Source: Candidatus Gastranaerophilales bacterium | GTDB lineage: Bacteria > Cyanobacteriota > Vampirovibrionia > Gastranaerophilales > Gastranaerophilaceae | Length of the DNA: 20,124 bases | Assembly (NCBI GenBank): GCA_947625445.1 | Contig: CANQOM010000012.1 | Coordinates: 1-20,124 of the forward strand | Direction: 5' to 3' | Shown: in pieces, positions 13,221 through 20,124 of the stretch | Layout of the letters: every line of letters starts with the position of its first letter | How positions within the stretch are numbered: the first letter of the stretch is position 1 | Made by a program: the position numbers and the translations under genes | Notes under the pieces: model-generated | What the model saw: only the letters and a program-made list of their open reading frames with translations | What the model was told of the DNA's origin: nothing | The model's database searches: none

Positions 13221-14616
13221 AAATTTTTCCCGGATTTAAGATGTTTTTAGGGTCAAATACTTGTTTCATTTGTTTCATATAATTTAAAGTTATTGGGTCA
13301 ATTGCATTATTAATAAATTGTGATTTTTCACAACCTATTCCATGTTCACCTGATAATCTGCCATTTAAAGAAAGTGCCAGTTCAAACAGTTCTTTTTTAG
13401 CATTTTTAAAATTATTCAATTCGTCAGGATTTCTTAAATCCAATGCTATATTAGGATGTATATTCCCATCACCTATATGCCCCATAATACATGTTTTTAA
13501 GTTATATTTTTTGCATATATCCCAAATACCCTTAACAAGAGTAACTATATTTTCTCTGGGAACAACTACATCTTCCGTAACAACATTAGGAGCTAATTTT
13601 GCAGTTGCCCCAAATGATGAACGCCTTGCTATCCAAATTTTTTCCTCTTCTTTTGTTGTCTTAGCAGTTTGAATATAAGATGAATTGTTATTTTTACATA
13701 TTTGTATTATTTTTTCATATTGATTATCCAAATCAGACTTAAAACCGTCAATTTCTATCAATAGTGCAGCTGTTTTATCAACTAATAGTCCTGACGGGTA
13801 AAAACTTTCTATTGTTTTTAAAGTATTTTTATCAAGTAAATCAATTACTGAAGGAGTTATAAGATTAGATATTATATCATTTACAGTTTTTGAAGTATCT
13901 TCCAAAGAATCAAAGTATGCAAGCATAACTTTTTTAGCTTCAGGTTTAGGAATAAGCCTCAGTATAGCTTTTGTTATAATACCCAAAGTACCTTCAGAAC
14001 CAACAAATAACTGAGTAAGATTATATCCTGTTACATCTTTTGAACAAACAGAACCGGTATGTATAATTTTACCCTCTGCAGTAACAATTTCCAGTCCTAT
14101 AACATAATCTTTTGTTGAACCGTATTTAAATGTATGAGGTCCTCCTGACGATAAACCGATGCTTCCCCCTATCATTGACACTTTAAGATTTGAAGGATCG
14201 GGAGGATAATATAAATCTTTTAATTCAGCTTCTTTTTGTAAGTCTTCTATTACAACTCCGGGTTCTACTATTGCAATTAGATTATCTTTATTTATTTCTA
14301 TAATTTTGTTCATTTTGGCAAAATCTATTATTATTCCGCCGGCTTTTGGCAGACACGCACCACAAAGATTAGTTCCTGCAGCTCTTGCTACTACCGCTAC
14401 AGAATGTTCATTTGCATATTTTATTATTTCACATACTTGTTGAGTATTTTCTGCAAAAACTATACACTGAGCTATTTCATCAGGGTTTGTTATATTTGTT
14501 GAATCTGTTGAATATGCATATAATTCCTCATAAGAAGACAATACATTGTCATCTCCGACTATTTTTTTTAAATTTTTAACCAAATTACTTTTATTATTTT
14601 TAACCGTATTAAGCAT
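13213..14616 (-). CDS. glcD: FAD-linked oxidase, GlcD / D-lactate dehydrogenase type
   Basis: A 467-aa flavoenzyme oxidising a 2-hydroxyacid (glycolate or D-lactate). PCMH-type FAD domain (about 43-220): ARAAGTNLCGACLP (78-90), then the YYPPDPSN and GGSIGLSSGGP (150-160) elements and GSEGTLGIIT. The C-terminal FAD-oxidase domain contains MGHIGDGNIHPN and SGEHGIG. I start at ATG 14616 because AAGAGGG precedes it and a good promoter (-10 at 14633-14638) lies between it and the earlier in-frame ATG at 14649. No GlcE/GlcF or EtfAB genes are adjacent, so its electron acceptor is not visible here; exact substrate uncertain. Confidence 0.9.
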   Translation of the reverse strand: MLNTVKNNKSNLVKNLKKIVGDDNVLSSYEELYAYSTDSTNITNPDEIAQCIVFAENTQQVCEIIKYANEHSVAVVARAAGTNLCGACLPKAGGIIIDFAKMNKIIEINKDNLIAIVEPGVVIEDLQKEAELKDLYYPPDPSNLKVSMIGGSIGLSSGGPHTFKYGSTKDYVIGLEIVTAEGKIIHTGSVCSKDVTGYNLTQLFVGSEGTLGIITKAILRLIPKPEAKKVMLAYFDSLEDTSKTVNDIISNLITPSVIDLLDKNTLKTIESFYPSGLLVDKTAALLIEIDGFKSDLDNQYEKIIQICKNNNSSYIQTAKTTKEEEKIWIARRSSFGATAKLAPNVVTEDVVVPRENIVTLVKGIWDICKKYNLKTCIMGHIGDGNIHPNIALDLRNPDELNNFKNAKKELFELALSLNGRLSGEHGIGCEKSQFINNAIDPITLNYMKQMKQVFDPKNILNPGKIFI

Positions 14617-14632
14617 ATTCCCTCTTATTAGC

Positions 14633-14662
14633 ATTATAGAATAAAACAATTTTTTATAACAA
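14633..14662 (-). promoter_or_regulatory. Promoter of glcD
   Basis: TTGTTA (14657-14662), 18-nt spacer, TATAAT (14633-14638) on the minus strand, the same -35 version as the deaminase promoter. The start near 14626 falls just before the GAGGG site at 14620-14624, giving a leader of about 10 nt. Confidence 0.55.
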
Positions 14663-14785
14663 TATTTTATACTTAATTTGAAGTTATAATAATAGCTTAA
14701 ATTGTCAAATTTACACCCTTTATTACCAATGCAGATTATTAAAAAACCTTGTTTAATAAATGCGTAGTGAAGTTAGGTTAGATTT

Positions 14786-15475
14786 ATGATGAAACATTTA
14801 AAATTTTTATCTGTGATATTAGTTTTGCTTGTTTCTTGCATAAGCGGAATTTTTATTAATGACAAAGTTTATTCAAGAGAGAGTGAATATAAAGGTGAAG
14901 AATTCATAAATGTCACAGTTTACGAGCGCATTAATCCTGCAATAGTTCTTGTAGAAGCACAACTCAAAGACGGTTTGTCCAGCGGAACAGGTTGTATCAT
15001 TAACAAGAGTGGAATTATTTTAACCAGTTCTCATGTGGTAAATAATGCTTCCTATATTGAAATTACCACATCAAAAGGTGAAATTTATCCGGCAGATATT
15101 TTACCGACGGACGGACAAAATAAAGATTTGGCTATATTAAAAATAAAACCAAATCACCCTTTACCTACAATTAAATTAGGTGATTCATCATTGGTTAAAG
15201 TAGGTCAAAAAGTTCTTGCCATCGGAAATCCCTTCGGTTTTAACGGTACTTTAACTACAGGTATTGTTTCAAGAATTGATTATGAAAGAAATAAAATCCA
15301 AACTGATGCCGCAATTAATCCCGGTTCTTCAGGAGGTCCTATTTTGAATGCCTCAGGAGAAGTTATAGGAATCAGTCAGTCAATTTATAATCCGGATAAC
15401 AATAAATCAAATATCGGTATAGGTTTTGCAGTTCCTGCAAATGAAGCTAAAAAAGTTGTTAACAACTATATTTAA
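14786..15475 (+). CDS. Trypsin-like serine protease (DegP/HtrA type without PDZ), likely lipoprotein
   Basis: A 229-aa S1C-type protease. Triad: H83 in TSSHVV, D114 in NKDLAIL, and S182 in NPGSSGGP; the oxyanion loop and GNPFGFNGTLTTGIVS are as in HtrA. The protein ends at the last strand of the protease domain, so the PDZ domain of DegP/DegQ is absent. The N-terminus is a hydrophobic signal segment with a lipobox-like LVSC (15-18), so it may be a membrane-anchored lipoprotein facing the periplasm or outside; plain signal cleavage is an alternative. Ribosome site weak (TTAGG at 14773-14777); ATG 14786 or 14789 are both possible. Isolated gene, closed by a hairpin. Confidence 0.88.
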   Translation: MMKHLKFLSVILVLLVSCISGIFINDKVYSRESEYKGEEFINVTVYERINPAIVLVEAQLKDGLSSGTGCIINKSGIILTSSHVVNNASYIEITTSKGEIYPADILPTDGQNKDLAILKIKPNHPLPTIKLGDSSLVKVGQKVLAIGNPFGFNGTLTTGIVSRIDYERNKIQTDAAINPGSSGGPILNASGEVIGISQSIYNPDNNKSNIGIGFAVPANEAKKVVNNYI

Positions 15476-15483
15476 TTAAATAT

Positions 15484-15522
15484 CGCACTCTGTTAAGGCA
15501 TATATACCCGTTACAGAGTGCG
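15484..15522. terminator. Hairpin between convergent genes, probable bidirectional terminator
   Basis: CGCACTCTGT (15484-15493) pairs perfectly with ACAGAGTGCG (15513-15522) around a 19-nt loop. It sits between the protease stop and the aminotransferase stop, 9 and 13 nt away. No long U-tract follows in either direction, so termination would rely on the strong stem and A/T-rich flanks. Confidence 0.6.
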
Positions 15523-15535
15523 AAACAATTTAATT

Positions 15536-16654
15536 TTATACTGTTTGTTTTGTCATATTCAAACATTCAACAACCGTATTAACAACAGTTTGTTGTTCTT
15601 CAGGAGTAATTTCAGGGAACATCGGTAATGACATAACAAGCTTTGTATCTTTTTCTGTTAAAGGTAAATCACCTTCTTTATATCCCAATTCTTTATGTAA
15701 TTTTTGAAGATGTAACGGAACAGGATAATATATCATTGCTCCGATTCCCTTTTCTTGCAATAATTTATGTACTTCATCACGATTTTCAATTCTTATTGTA
15801 TATTGATGATAAACACAATAAGAATTATCAGCTTCTTTAGGTGTTAAAATTTCAGGATATTTAGAAAACATTTCATTGTATCTGTATGCGTTTTCTCTTC
15901 TTTTTTCATTCCATTCATTAATATATGGCATTTTAACTCTTAAAATAGCTGCCTGAATTTCATCAAGTCTTGAGTTAACACCAAGTTCATCATGGTAATA
16001 TCTTATAGCACCACCGTGATTTCTTAATGCAATAACTCGATTGTACAGATTTTCATCATTGCAGGTAATCATACCGCCATCACCCATACCGCCTAAATTT
16101 TTGGTTGGATAGAAACTAAAACATCCGAAATCTCCGAATGAACCTACTTTTTGTCCGTTATATTCCGCACCTATGGCTTGACAACAATCTTCTACCACTT
16201 TTAAGTTATGGTGTTTTGCTATATCCATTATTTTATCCATCTCGGCAGGTTGTCCGTATAAATGTACCGGTATTATTGCTTTTGTCTTTGAAGTTATAGC
16301 CGCTTCAATTTTATCCGGATCTATATTAAATGTATCAGGATTAATATCAACAAAAACAGGAGTTGCACCTGCTAAACCTATAGCACTTGCTGTCGCTACA
16401 AAAGTAAATGCAGTTGTTATTACTTCGTCACCTCTGCCTATATTCAATGCTCTTAATGCTAAATGAAGTGCGTCAGTTCCTGAATTTAGCCCTACGGAAT
16501 ATTTTGTACCAACAAATTCAGCAAATTCACTTTGGAATGCTTTATTATGTTTTCCCAAAATATATTGACCTGATGCTAATACTTCAATAACTTCTTTTTC
16601 AATCTCTTTACCTATTTTTGCATATTGTCTTTTTGAATCTAAAATCGGAATCAT
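15536..16654 (-). CDS. DegT/DnrJ/EryC1 family sugar aminotransferase
   Basis: A 372-aa PLP enzyme that transfers an amino group from glutamate to a nucleotide-linked keto-sugar. SGTDALHLALRAL (58-70) for cofactor phosphate, EDCCQAIGA (155-163) with the PLP-stacking region, FSFYPTKNLGGMGDGG with Schiff-base lysine K185, and NSRLDEIQAAIL. The C-terminal region (HHQYTIRI, IYYPVPLHLQ) is typical. Length normal (about 370). AAGGAG lies 7 nt before the ATG. No glycosyltransferase or nucleotide-sugar genes are next to it, so the product sugar and its use (surface polysaccharide or glycoprotein) cannot be fixed. Confidence 0.92.
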   Translation of the reverse strand: MIPILDSKRQYAKIGKEIEKEVIEVLASGQYILGKHNKAFQSEFAEFVGTKYSVGLNSGTDALHLALRALNIGRGDEVITTAFTFVATASAIGLAGATPVFVDINPDTFNIDPDKIEAAITSKTKAIIPVHLYGQPAEMDKIMDIAKHHNLKVVEDCCQAIGAEYNGQKVGSFGDFGCFSFYPTKNLGGMGDGGMITCNDENLYNRVIALRNHGGAIRYYHDELGVNSRLDEIQAAILRVKMPYINEWNEKRRENAYRYNEMFSKYPEILTPKEADNSYCVYHQYTIRIENRDEVHKLLQEKGIGAMIYYPVPLHLQKLHKELGYKEGDLPLTEKDTKLVMSLPMFPEITPEEQQTVVNTVVECLNMTKQTV

Positions 16655-16739
16655 TTTTATCTCCTTAACTTCATACCCCTTAATATAAGTTTAGCACACC
16701 TTTAAAGTGCCTTTATATAATCTTAATATGGTTTTTTGT

Positions 16740-16768
16740 TTGACTTAATCCTTATTGACAATTAAAAT
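16740..16768 (+). promoter_or_regulatory. Promoter of the 158-aa membrane protein gene
   Basis: TTGACT (16740-16745), 17-nt spacer, TAAAAT (16763-16768), both near consensus. A second overlapping candidate is TTGACA (16755-16760) with TATACG (16776-16781) at a short 15-nt spacer. Leader would be about 40-50 nt with AAAAGGAA before the ATG. Confidence 0.5.
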
Positions 16769-16823
16769 TATACATTATACGAATCTTACTTTATACAAAT
16801 ATTTATGAAAAGGAATAAATATT

Positions 16824-17300
16824 ATGTCTTACAACTTTAAATACACTAAATATAATCAGTCTAATGAATTACAAACTAAATCTCCGATTAATATAAGATC
16901 AATTATTTATGTTATATTCTTATGCTTTTTCTTTGGTGTAATGATATATTTAGCCTTACAATCCCAAAAATCGTACAGAATAGAATGTAACAAAAAAGAA
17001 AATTATTGTTTTATTTATACAAGTACATACATAAATAAACAAGAATCCGTTAAAGATAATTTTATGATATCAGATATAGCAGAAACTTATATTTATAAAC
17101 ATCATACTTCAAATTCACGTCACCACACTTCTTCAACTTTTTATTATTGCGGCTTTAAATTAAAAAGCGGAAGGAATATTAGAATTGAGTCTTTTCAGAA
17201 ACCGTTATCTTGTTACTCTTTTATTAATCAACTTATGCTTCGATTAAAGAGTTTGCCGCCTAATGATTATAAATATACAACTATTTATGAAAGAAAATAA
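16824..17300 (+). CDS. Unknown single-pass membrane protein
   Basis: 158 aa. Residues 1-24 are polar with basic residues, 25-46 form one strong transmembrane helix, and the remaining 110 residues should lie outside the cytoplasm by the positive-inside rule. The outer part has four cysteines (C55, C62, C109, C130) that could form disulfides, a histidine-rich stretch (H93, H94, H100, H101) and alternating hydrophobic strands that suggest a small beta domain. Ribosome site AAAAGGAA lies about 10 nt upstream of ATG 16824. It is transcribed alone, divergent from the aminotransferase and convergent with pnp. I do not recognise a family. Confidence 0.75.
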   Translation: MSYNFKYTKYNQSNELQTKSPINIRSIIYVIFLCFFFGVMIYLALQSQKSYRIECNKKENYCFIYTSTYINKQESVKDNFMISDIAETYIYKHHTSNSRHHTSSTFYYCGFKLKSGRNIRIESFQKPLSCYSFINQLMLRLKSLPPNDYKYTTIYERK

Positions 17301-17354
17301 ATATTATGCCTTATGATGAATATTCAAACTTATATGTAAGATAATTTTATACAT

Positions 17355-18155
17355 TTATACTTCTTTTATAAATTCAGTTAAAAGATTTTTAAAATTATCT
17401 TTTACTTTATCAGCGGTTTCAATAACCTCATTATGATTTAAAGGTCTGTCACTAACTCCGGCGGCATAATTAGTCAAACAACTAATACCTAAAACTTTTA
17501 ATCCGCAATAATTAGCAATAATAGCCTCAGGAACAGTAGACATACCTACCGCATTTGCTCCTAAAATAGAATACATTTTTATTTCTGCGGGTGTTTCATA
17601 ACTTGGGCCTGTTGTTGCTGCATACACTCCTGTTTGATAAGAAATATTCAATTTTTCTGCTATTACTCGAGCTTTTACTATTAAATCTTTAGAATATACT
17701 TCACTCATATCGGGAAATCTTGTTCCTAACCCGTCATCATTTAAGCCTATTAAAGGATTAGTTCCCATAAAATTAATATGGTCAGTTATAAACATTAAAT
17801 CACCGGGTGTAAAATTTTTAGTAACCGCACCTGCTGCATTTGTTATTATTAAAACTTTCACTCCTAATTTTTTCATTACTTTTATGGGATAAGTAACGGT
17901 TTGCATTGAATATCCTTCATAAAAATGGTATCTTCCTTGCATCATAATAACATTTTTACTATGAACATTCCCAAAAACCAATTGTCCTTTATGCCCTTCA
18001 ACTCGTGATTTTTCAAAACCGGGAATATCACTATAAGAAATAGATATTAAATTATATTCATCAGCAAAATCTCCAAGTCCGGAACCTAAAATTATACCTA
18101 TTTCAGGCACAAAATCACCGATTTTTTCTTTTATAAATCTTATTGTTGATTCCAT
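17355..18155 (-). CDS. punA: Purine nucleoside phosphorylase (trimeric, PNP family)
   Basis: A 266-aa enzyme cleaving inosine/guanosine with phosphate for purine salvage. Motifs: GIILGSGLG (20-28) for phosphate, GHKG (54-57), GRYHFYEGY (74-82), TNAAGAV, TTGPSYETPAE (181-191) with E187 for the base, GMSTVPEAIIA (204-214) and TNYAAG with N229. Length fits the 270-aa trimeric class. I start at ATG 18155, one base after the uppP stop codon, rather than an in-frame ATG at 18191 inside uppP that would add 12 unusual residues. Last gene of the malQ-queD-uppP-pnp operon; translation probably coupled to uppP. Confidence 0.93.
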   Translation of the reverse strand: MESTIRFIKEKIGDFVPEIGIILGSGLGDFADEYNLISISYSDIPGFEKSRVEGHKGQLVFGNVHSKNVIMMQGRYHFYEGYSMQTVTYPIKVMKKLGVKVLIITNAAGAVTKNFTPGDLMFITDHINFMGTNPLIGLNDDGLGTRFPDMSEVYSKDLIVKARVIAEKLNISYQTGVYAATTGPSYETPAEIKMYSILGANAVGMSTVPEAIIANYCGLKVLGISCLTNYAAGVSDRPLNHNEVIETADKVKDNFKNLLTEFIKEV

Positions 18156-18156
18156 C

Positions 18157-19011
18157 TTATAACCCCATTGATATAAATGCAAAAAATCCAAAAGTTAATA
18201 TACCTACTATTATGCAGTAATATCCGAAAAATGCAAGTGAATATTTACCTAAAAATTTCAAAAAATATTTAATGCATAAATAACCCACAATCGCAGAAAC
18301 TAAAGTCCCTATAATTATTGCACTCCAGTTAAATTGAGCAAATTCACTAAAATTAATTTTGATAAGCGGATAAAGCATAGAAGCTCCCAAAATTATAGGA
18401 ATGCTTAATAAAAATGAGTATCTTGCCGCCGTAACTCTGTCTTTTTTCCTTAAAAGCCCTGATGCAATAGTAAGCCCCGAACGTGAAAAGCCGGGAAGTG
18501 CAGCTATACCCTGAGCTATCGCCATTATTATCGAGGTTTTTAAATCTATTTCCGTTGATTTTTCACTTAATTTTTTTGAATATATTTCACTTACTATCAA
18601 TAAAATACCTGTTATAACAAGCAAAACTCCTACAGTGCATGGTTTGAATACCAAATCTTCCGCAACTGTATGTAACGGATATGCTATTAAAACTGTGAAA
18701 ACAGTACCCAATAGTATATAAAGTCCAATTTTTGCATCCGATTCTTTAAAATTTCGTGTTTTTATACCGCAAAATAAAGCTTTTAAAATTTTTGCAATAT
18801 CTTTTCTGAAAAATATTAATACCGCAATTAAAGTACCTAAATGAAGCATAATGTCAAGAAAAATTTCTTGAGTAGACTGCTCGGCAGGGTTTCCGTCAAT
18901 AAATACTTTATATAAGTTTGAACAAATAACAAGATGTGCAGAGCTTGAAATGGGTAAAAATTCGCTTAACCCTTGCACTATCCCCATTATTACCGCTTGA
19001 ATTATACCCAT
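18157..19011 (-). CDS. uppP: Undecaprenyl-diphosphatase UppP/BacA
   Basis: A 284-aa integral membrane enzyme that dephosphorylates undecaprenyl diphosphate to recycle the lipid carrier for peptidoglycan; extra copies confer bacitracin tolerance. Signatures: QGLSEFLPISSSAHL (13-27) with the conserved glutamate E17, and PGFSRSGLT (173-181) with R177. About eight hydrophobic segments span the length. It overlaps the queD stop by one base (TAATG), with GAGGA 7 nt upstream, and its own stop lies 1 nt before pnp. Length is slightly above the typical 265-280. Confidence 0.95.
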   Translation of the reverse strand: MGIIQAVIMGIVQGLSEFLPISSSAHLVICSNLYKVFIDGNPAEQSTQEIFLDIMLHLGTLIAVLIFFRKDIAKILKALFCGIKTRNFKESDAKIGLYILLGTVFTVLIAYPLHTVAEDLVFKPCTVGVLLVITGILLIVSEIYSKKLSEKSTEIDLKTSIIMAIAQGIAALPGFSRSGLTIASGLLRKKDRVTAARYSFLLSIPIILGASMLYPLIKINFSEFAQFNWSAIIIGTLVSAIVGYLCIKYFLKFLGKYSLAFFGYYCIIVGILTFGFFAFISMGL

Positions 19012-19373
19012 TATTGTTCCTCAAAATAGCTTGCACAAGCTTTTTCTGTTTCCCATACCGCTACTTTATATGTTTGCGGAATTTCTTTTTTTAATCTCTC
19101 ATATATTAATTTAGAAATATATTCACTTGAAGGACTTTGATTCTGAAATTCCAATAAAGTATTAATGTCTTTATGGTCTAACATATCAAGTATAGTGTTA
19201 AGATGTTTTTTCAATACTTTAAAATCTATTAAAAGGTTAGATTTATCAAGTTTGTTGCCTCTGAAAAATGCTTCAACTTTCCAATTATGCCCATGTTGAT
19301 TTTCACACTCACCATTATAATTTAATAAGTGATGTGCCGCAGAAAATGAACTCTCAACTTTTAACTCGTACAT
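19011..19373 (-). CDS. queD: 6-carboxy-5,6,7,8-tetrahydropterin synthase (QueD / PTPS family)
   Basis: A 120-aa T-fold enzyme of the queuosine precursor pathway (from dihydroneopterin triphosphate). Zinc ligands H14, H27 and H29 (FSAAHH and HGHNW), catalytic C23 in the CENQHGH motif, D66/H67 (LDHKDIN) and substrate-anchoring E108 (WETEKACASY) are all present. The cysteine spacing favours QueD over eukaryotic-type PTPS. The ribosome site AAGG overlaps the malQ stop codon, with 9 nt between the genes. No queC/queE in the window. Confidence 0.93.
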   Translation of the reverse strand: MYELKVESSFSAAHHLLNYNGECENQHGHNWKVEAFFRGNKLDKSNLLIDFKVLKKHLNTILDMLDHKDINTLLEFQNQSPSSEYISKLIYERLKKEIPQTYKVAVWETEKACASYFEEQ

Positions 19374-19382
19374 TGTTTTTCC

Positions 19383-20124
19383 TTAGATTATTTTTTCAAG
19401 TCGTTCTATAATCTTATGATTTTTAGCCGCAAATTCTTTTCCTCTCGCTTCTATGGCAAGTTTTAAAATTAAAGGAAGATTCAAAGCGACTCCTGATTTA
19501 AGGTTTTCACAATATACTTCATCATAATTATTCGGAATCCTTAATGACCAATTTTGATCACCTGAAGTTCCGGGACGATTGTATACTTCATAAAGTCCGA
19601 ATAAATCAGTGAAGAATATTTGAATATTTTCAGCTTTACAAGCAAATAATTCAACAAATTTTCTTTCAGTTAAATAAGGTGAATCTTTAGAACATCTAAC
19701 GGCGCATGCTTCTTTTTCTTCCTCTGTTGCGTCAGGCATTAAATCTTCAGCCAGATTTTTCCCGTTTAAGTATCCTGCCTCGGTATTGACTGTTTGATCA
19801 GCCCACATCCTAATCGGCTCATTATCGTGTGTACCTACCATTGCCCAGCTTCTTGGATTTATATTTTTACATCTGTATGGATGTTCAGGTTTTTCAGGCA
19901 CTACAAATTGTATTAATTTCATACCTTGAAGGTCATATTCCTTCATAACACTTACAACAGGGTAAGTTAAAGTTCCTAAATCTTCACATACAATTGAATC
20001 TTTATTTAATCCAACTTCCTTCGCCGCAGCTATAACTATTTTTTCTACTAACGCACCATAGCGTTTTATCTGCTCTTGCGTTAATTTTAAGATTCTTTCT
20101 TCTTTATCTGCTTCTACTTCTAAG
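19383..20124 (-). CDS. malQ: 4-alpha-glucanotransferase (amylomaltase), C-terminal part, runs off the window
   Basis: The reading frame stays open to the right edge (first full codon at 20121-20123), so an internal ATG at 19946 is not the start. About 246 residues are visible, the C-terminal half of a GH77 enzyme that moves glucan chains during starch or maltodextrin use. CEDLG (acid/base glutamate, about 53-57 of the fragment) and MVGTHDNEPIRMW (with the transition-state aspartate) are the catalytic loops; the nucleophile region lies outside. GMKLIQF and NRPGTSGDQNWSLRIP support the family. First visible gene of the four-gene operon with queD, uppP and pnp. Confidence 0.93.
   Translation of the reverse strand, partial: LEVEADKEERILKLTQEQIKRYGALVEKIVIAAAKEVGLNKDSIVCEDLGTLTYPVVSVMKEYDLQGMKLIQFVVPEKPEHPYRCKNINPRSWAMVGTHDNEPIRMWADQTVNTEAGYLNGKNLAEDLMPDATEEEKEACAVRCSKDSPYLTERKFVELFACKAENIQIFFTDLFGLYEVYNRPGTSGDQNWSLRIPNNYDEVYCENLKSGVALNLPLILKLAIEARGKEFAAKNHKIIERLEKII

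Noticed and set aside
14617..14649. Earlier ATG for glcD
   Set aside because: The promoter -10 (14633-14638) falls inside this extension and a good SD precedes ATG 14616.
16694..16710. GCAC-N9-GTGC inverted repeat upstream of the aminotransferase gene
   Set aside because: Only 4 bp per arm, and no convincing promoter could be aligned with it; likely chance.
18156..18191. Earlier ATG for pnp within uppP
   Set aside because: The extra 12 residues do not resemble PNP N-termini, and ATG 18155 follows the uppP stop directly.
19383..19946. A complete 187-aa gene starting at 19946
   Set aside because: The frame is open upstream to the window edge and encodes further MalQ motifs (CEDLG), so it is a larger, truncated-by-window gene.
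1..20124. CRISPR array, insertion sequence, prophage or defence island
   Set aside because: No regular direct repeats, transposase, integrase, phage structural gene or known defence domain was seen on either strand; the WYL pair alone is not sufficient evidence for defence.

Overview
The window is AT-rich bacterial chromosome (roughly 30% GC by eye), densely coding, with no gene-free stretch above 300 bases. The best guess for the source is a gut-type, non-photosynthetic relative of cyanobacteria (Gastranaerophilales, 'Melainabacteria'/Vampirovibrionia). The reasons are a trimeric fermentative [FeFe] hydrogenase, rubrerythrin and flavodoxin-type anaerobe proteins, a DUF4127 protein, and small proteins opening with an 'NNVSFGRAIKV' motif, which I recall as common in that order. 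This is an inference: no rRNA or marker phylogeny is possible here.

Layout. (1) 1-1958, minus strand: the first codons of a gene leaving the window, then a two-component system (sensor kinase with a Met/Pro-rich extracytoplasmic loop, overlapping a NarL/LuxR response regulator by 4 nt). (2) 2003-2074: tRNA-Glu(CUC), minus strand. (3) 2121-6305, minus strand: NuoE-like / NuoF-like / HydA operon for an NAD-linked, probably electron-bifurcating hydrogenase, with an extended -10 promoter and a terminator directly after hydA. (4) 6413-7494, plus strand: two tandem paralogous small proteins of unknown function. (5) 7495-9894, minus strand: redox genes (flavodoxin-like lipoprotein, iron-sulfur-flavoprotein-like reductase) and a dCMP deaminase-rubrerythrin pair. 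(6) 9945-13220, plus strand: a compact operon of two divergent WYL-type regulators and a DUF4127 protein. (7) 13213-14616, minus strand: GlcD-type FAD oxidase. (8) 14786-15475, plus strand: PDZ-less trypsin-like protease, probably a lipoprotein. (9) 15536-16654, minus strand: DegT-type sugar aminotransferase. (10) 16824-17300, plus strand: single-pass membrane protein of unknown function. (11) 17355-20124, minus strand: tight operon malQ(partial)-queD-uppP-pnp.

How it fits together. The hydrogenase would reoxidise NADH and reduced ferredoxin to H2 during sugar fermentation. MalQ supplies glucan breakdown, and GlcD feeds or drains 2-hydroxyacids. Rubrerythrin and the flavoproteins fit an anaerobe coping with oxygen. 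UppP recycles the undecaprenyl carrier, Pnp salvages purines and QueD makes a queuosine precursor.

Nothing here looks like a phage, transposon, CRISPR array or classical defence island. The least explained pieces are the WYL-WYL-DUF4127 operon, the paralogous SFG proteins, the flavodoxin with two ribosome-binding sites, and the sensor kinase with its methionine-rich loop. Several promoters sit so close to their genes that leaders are about 0-12 nt long.
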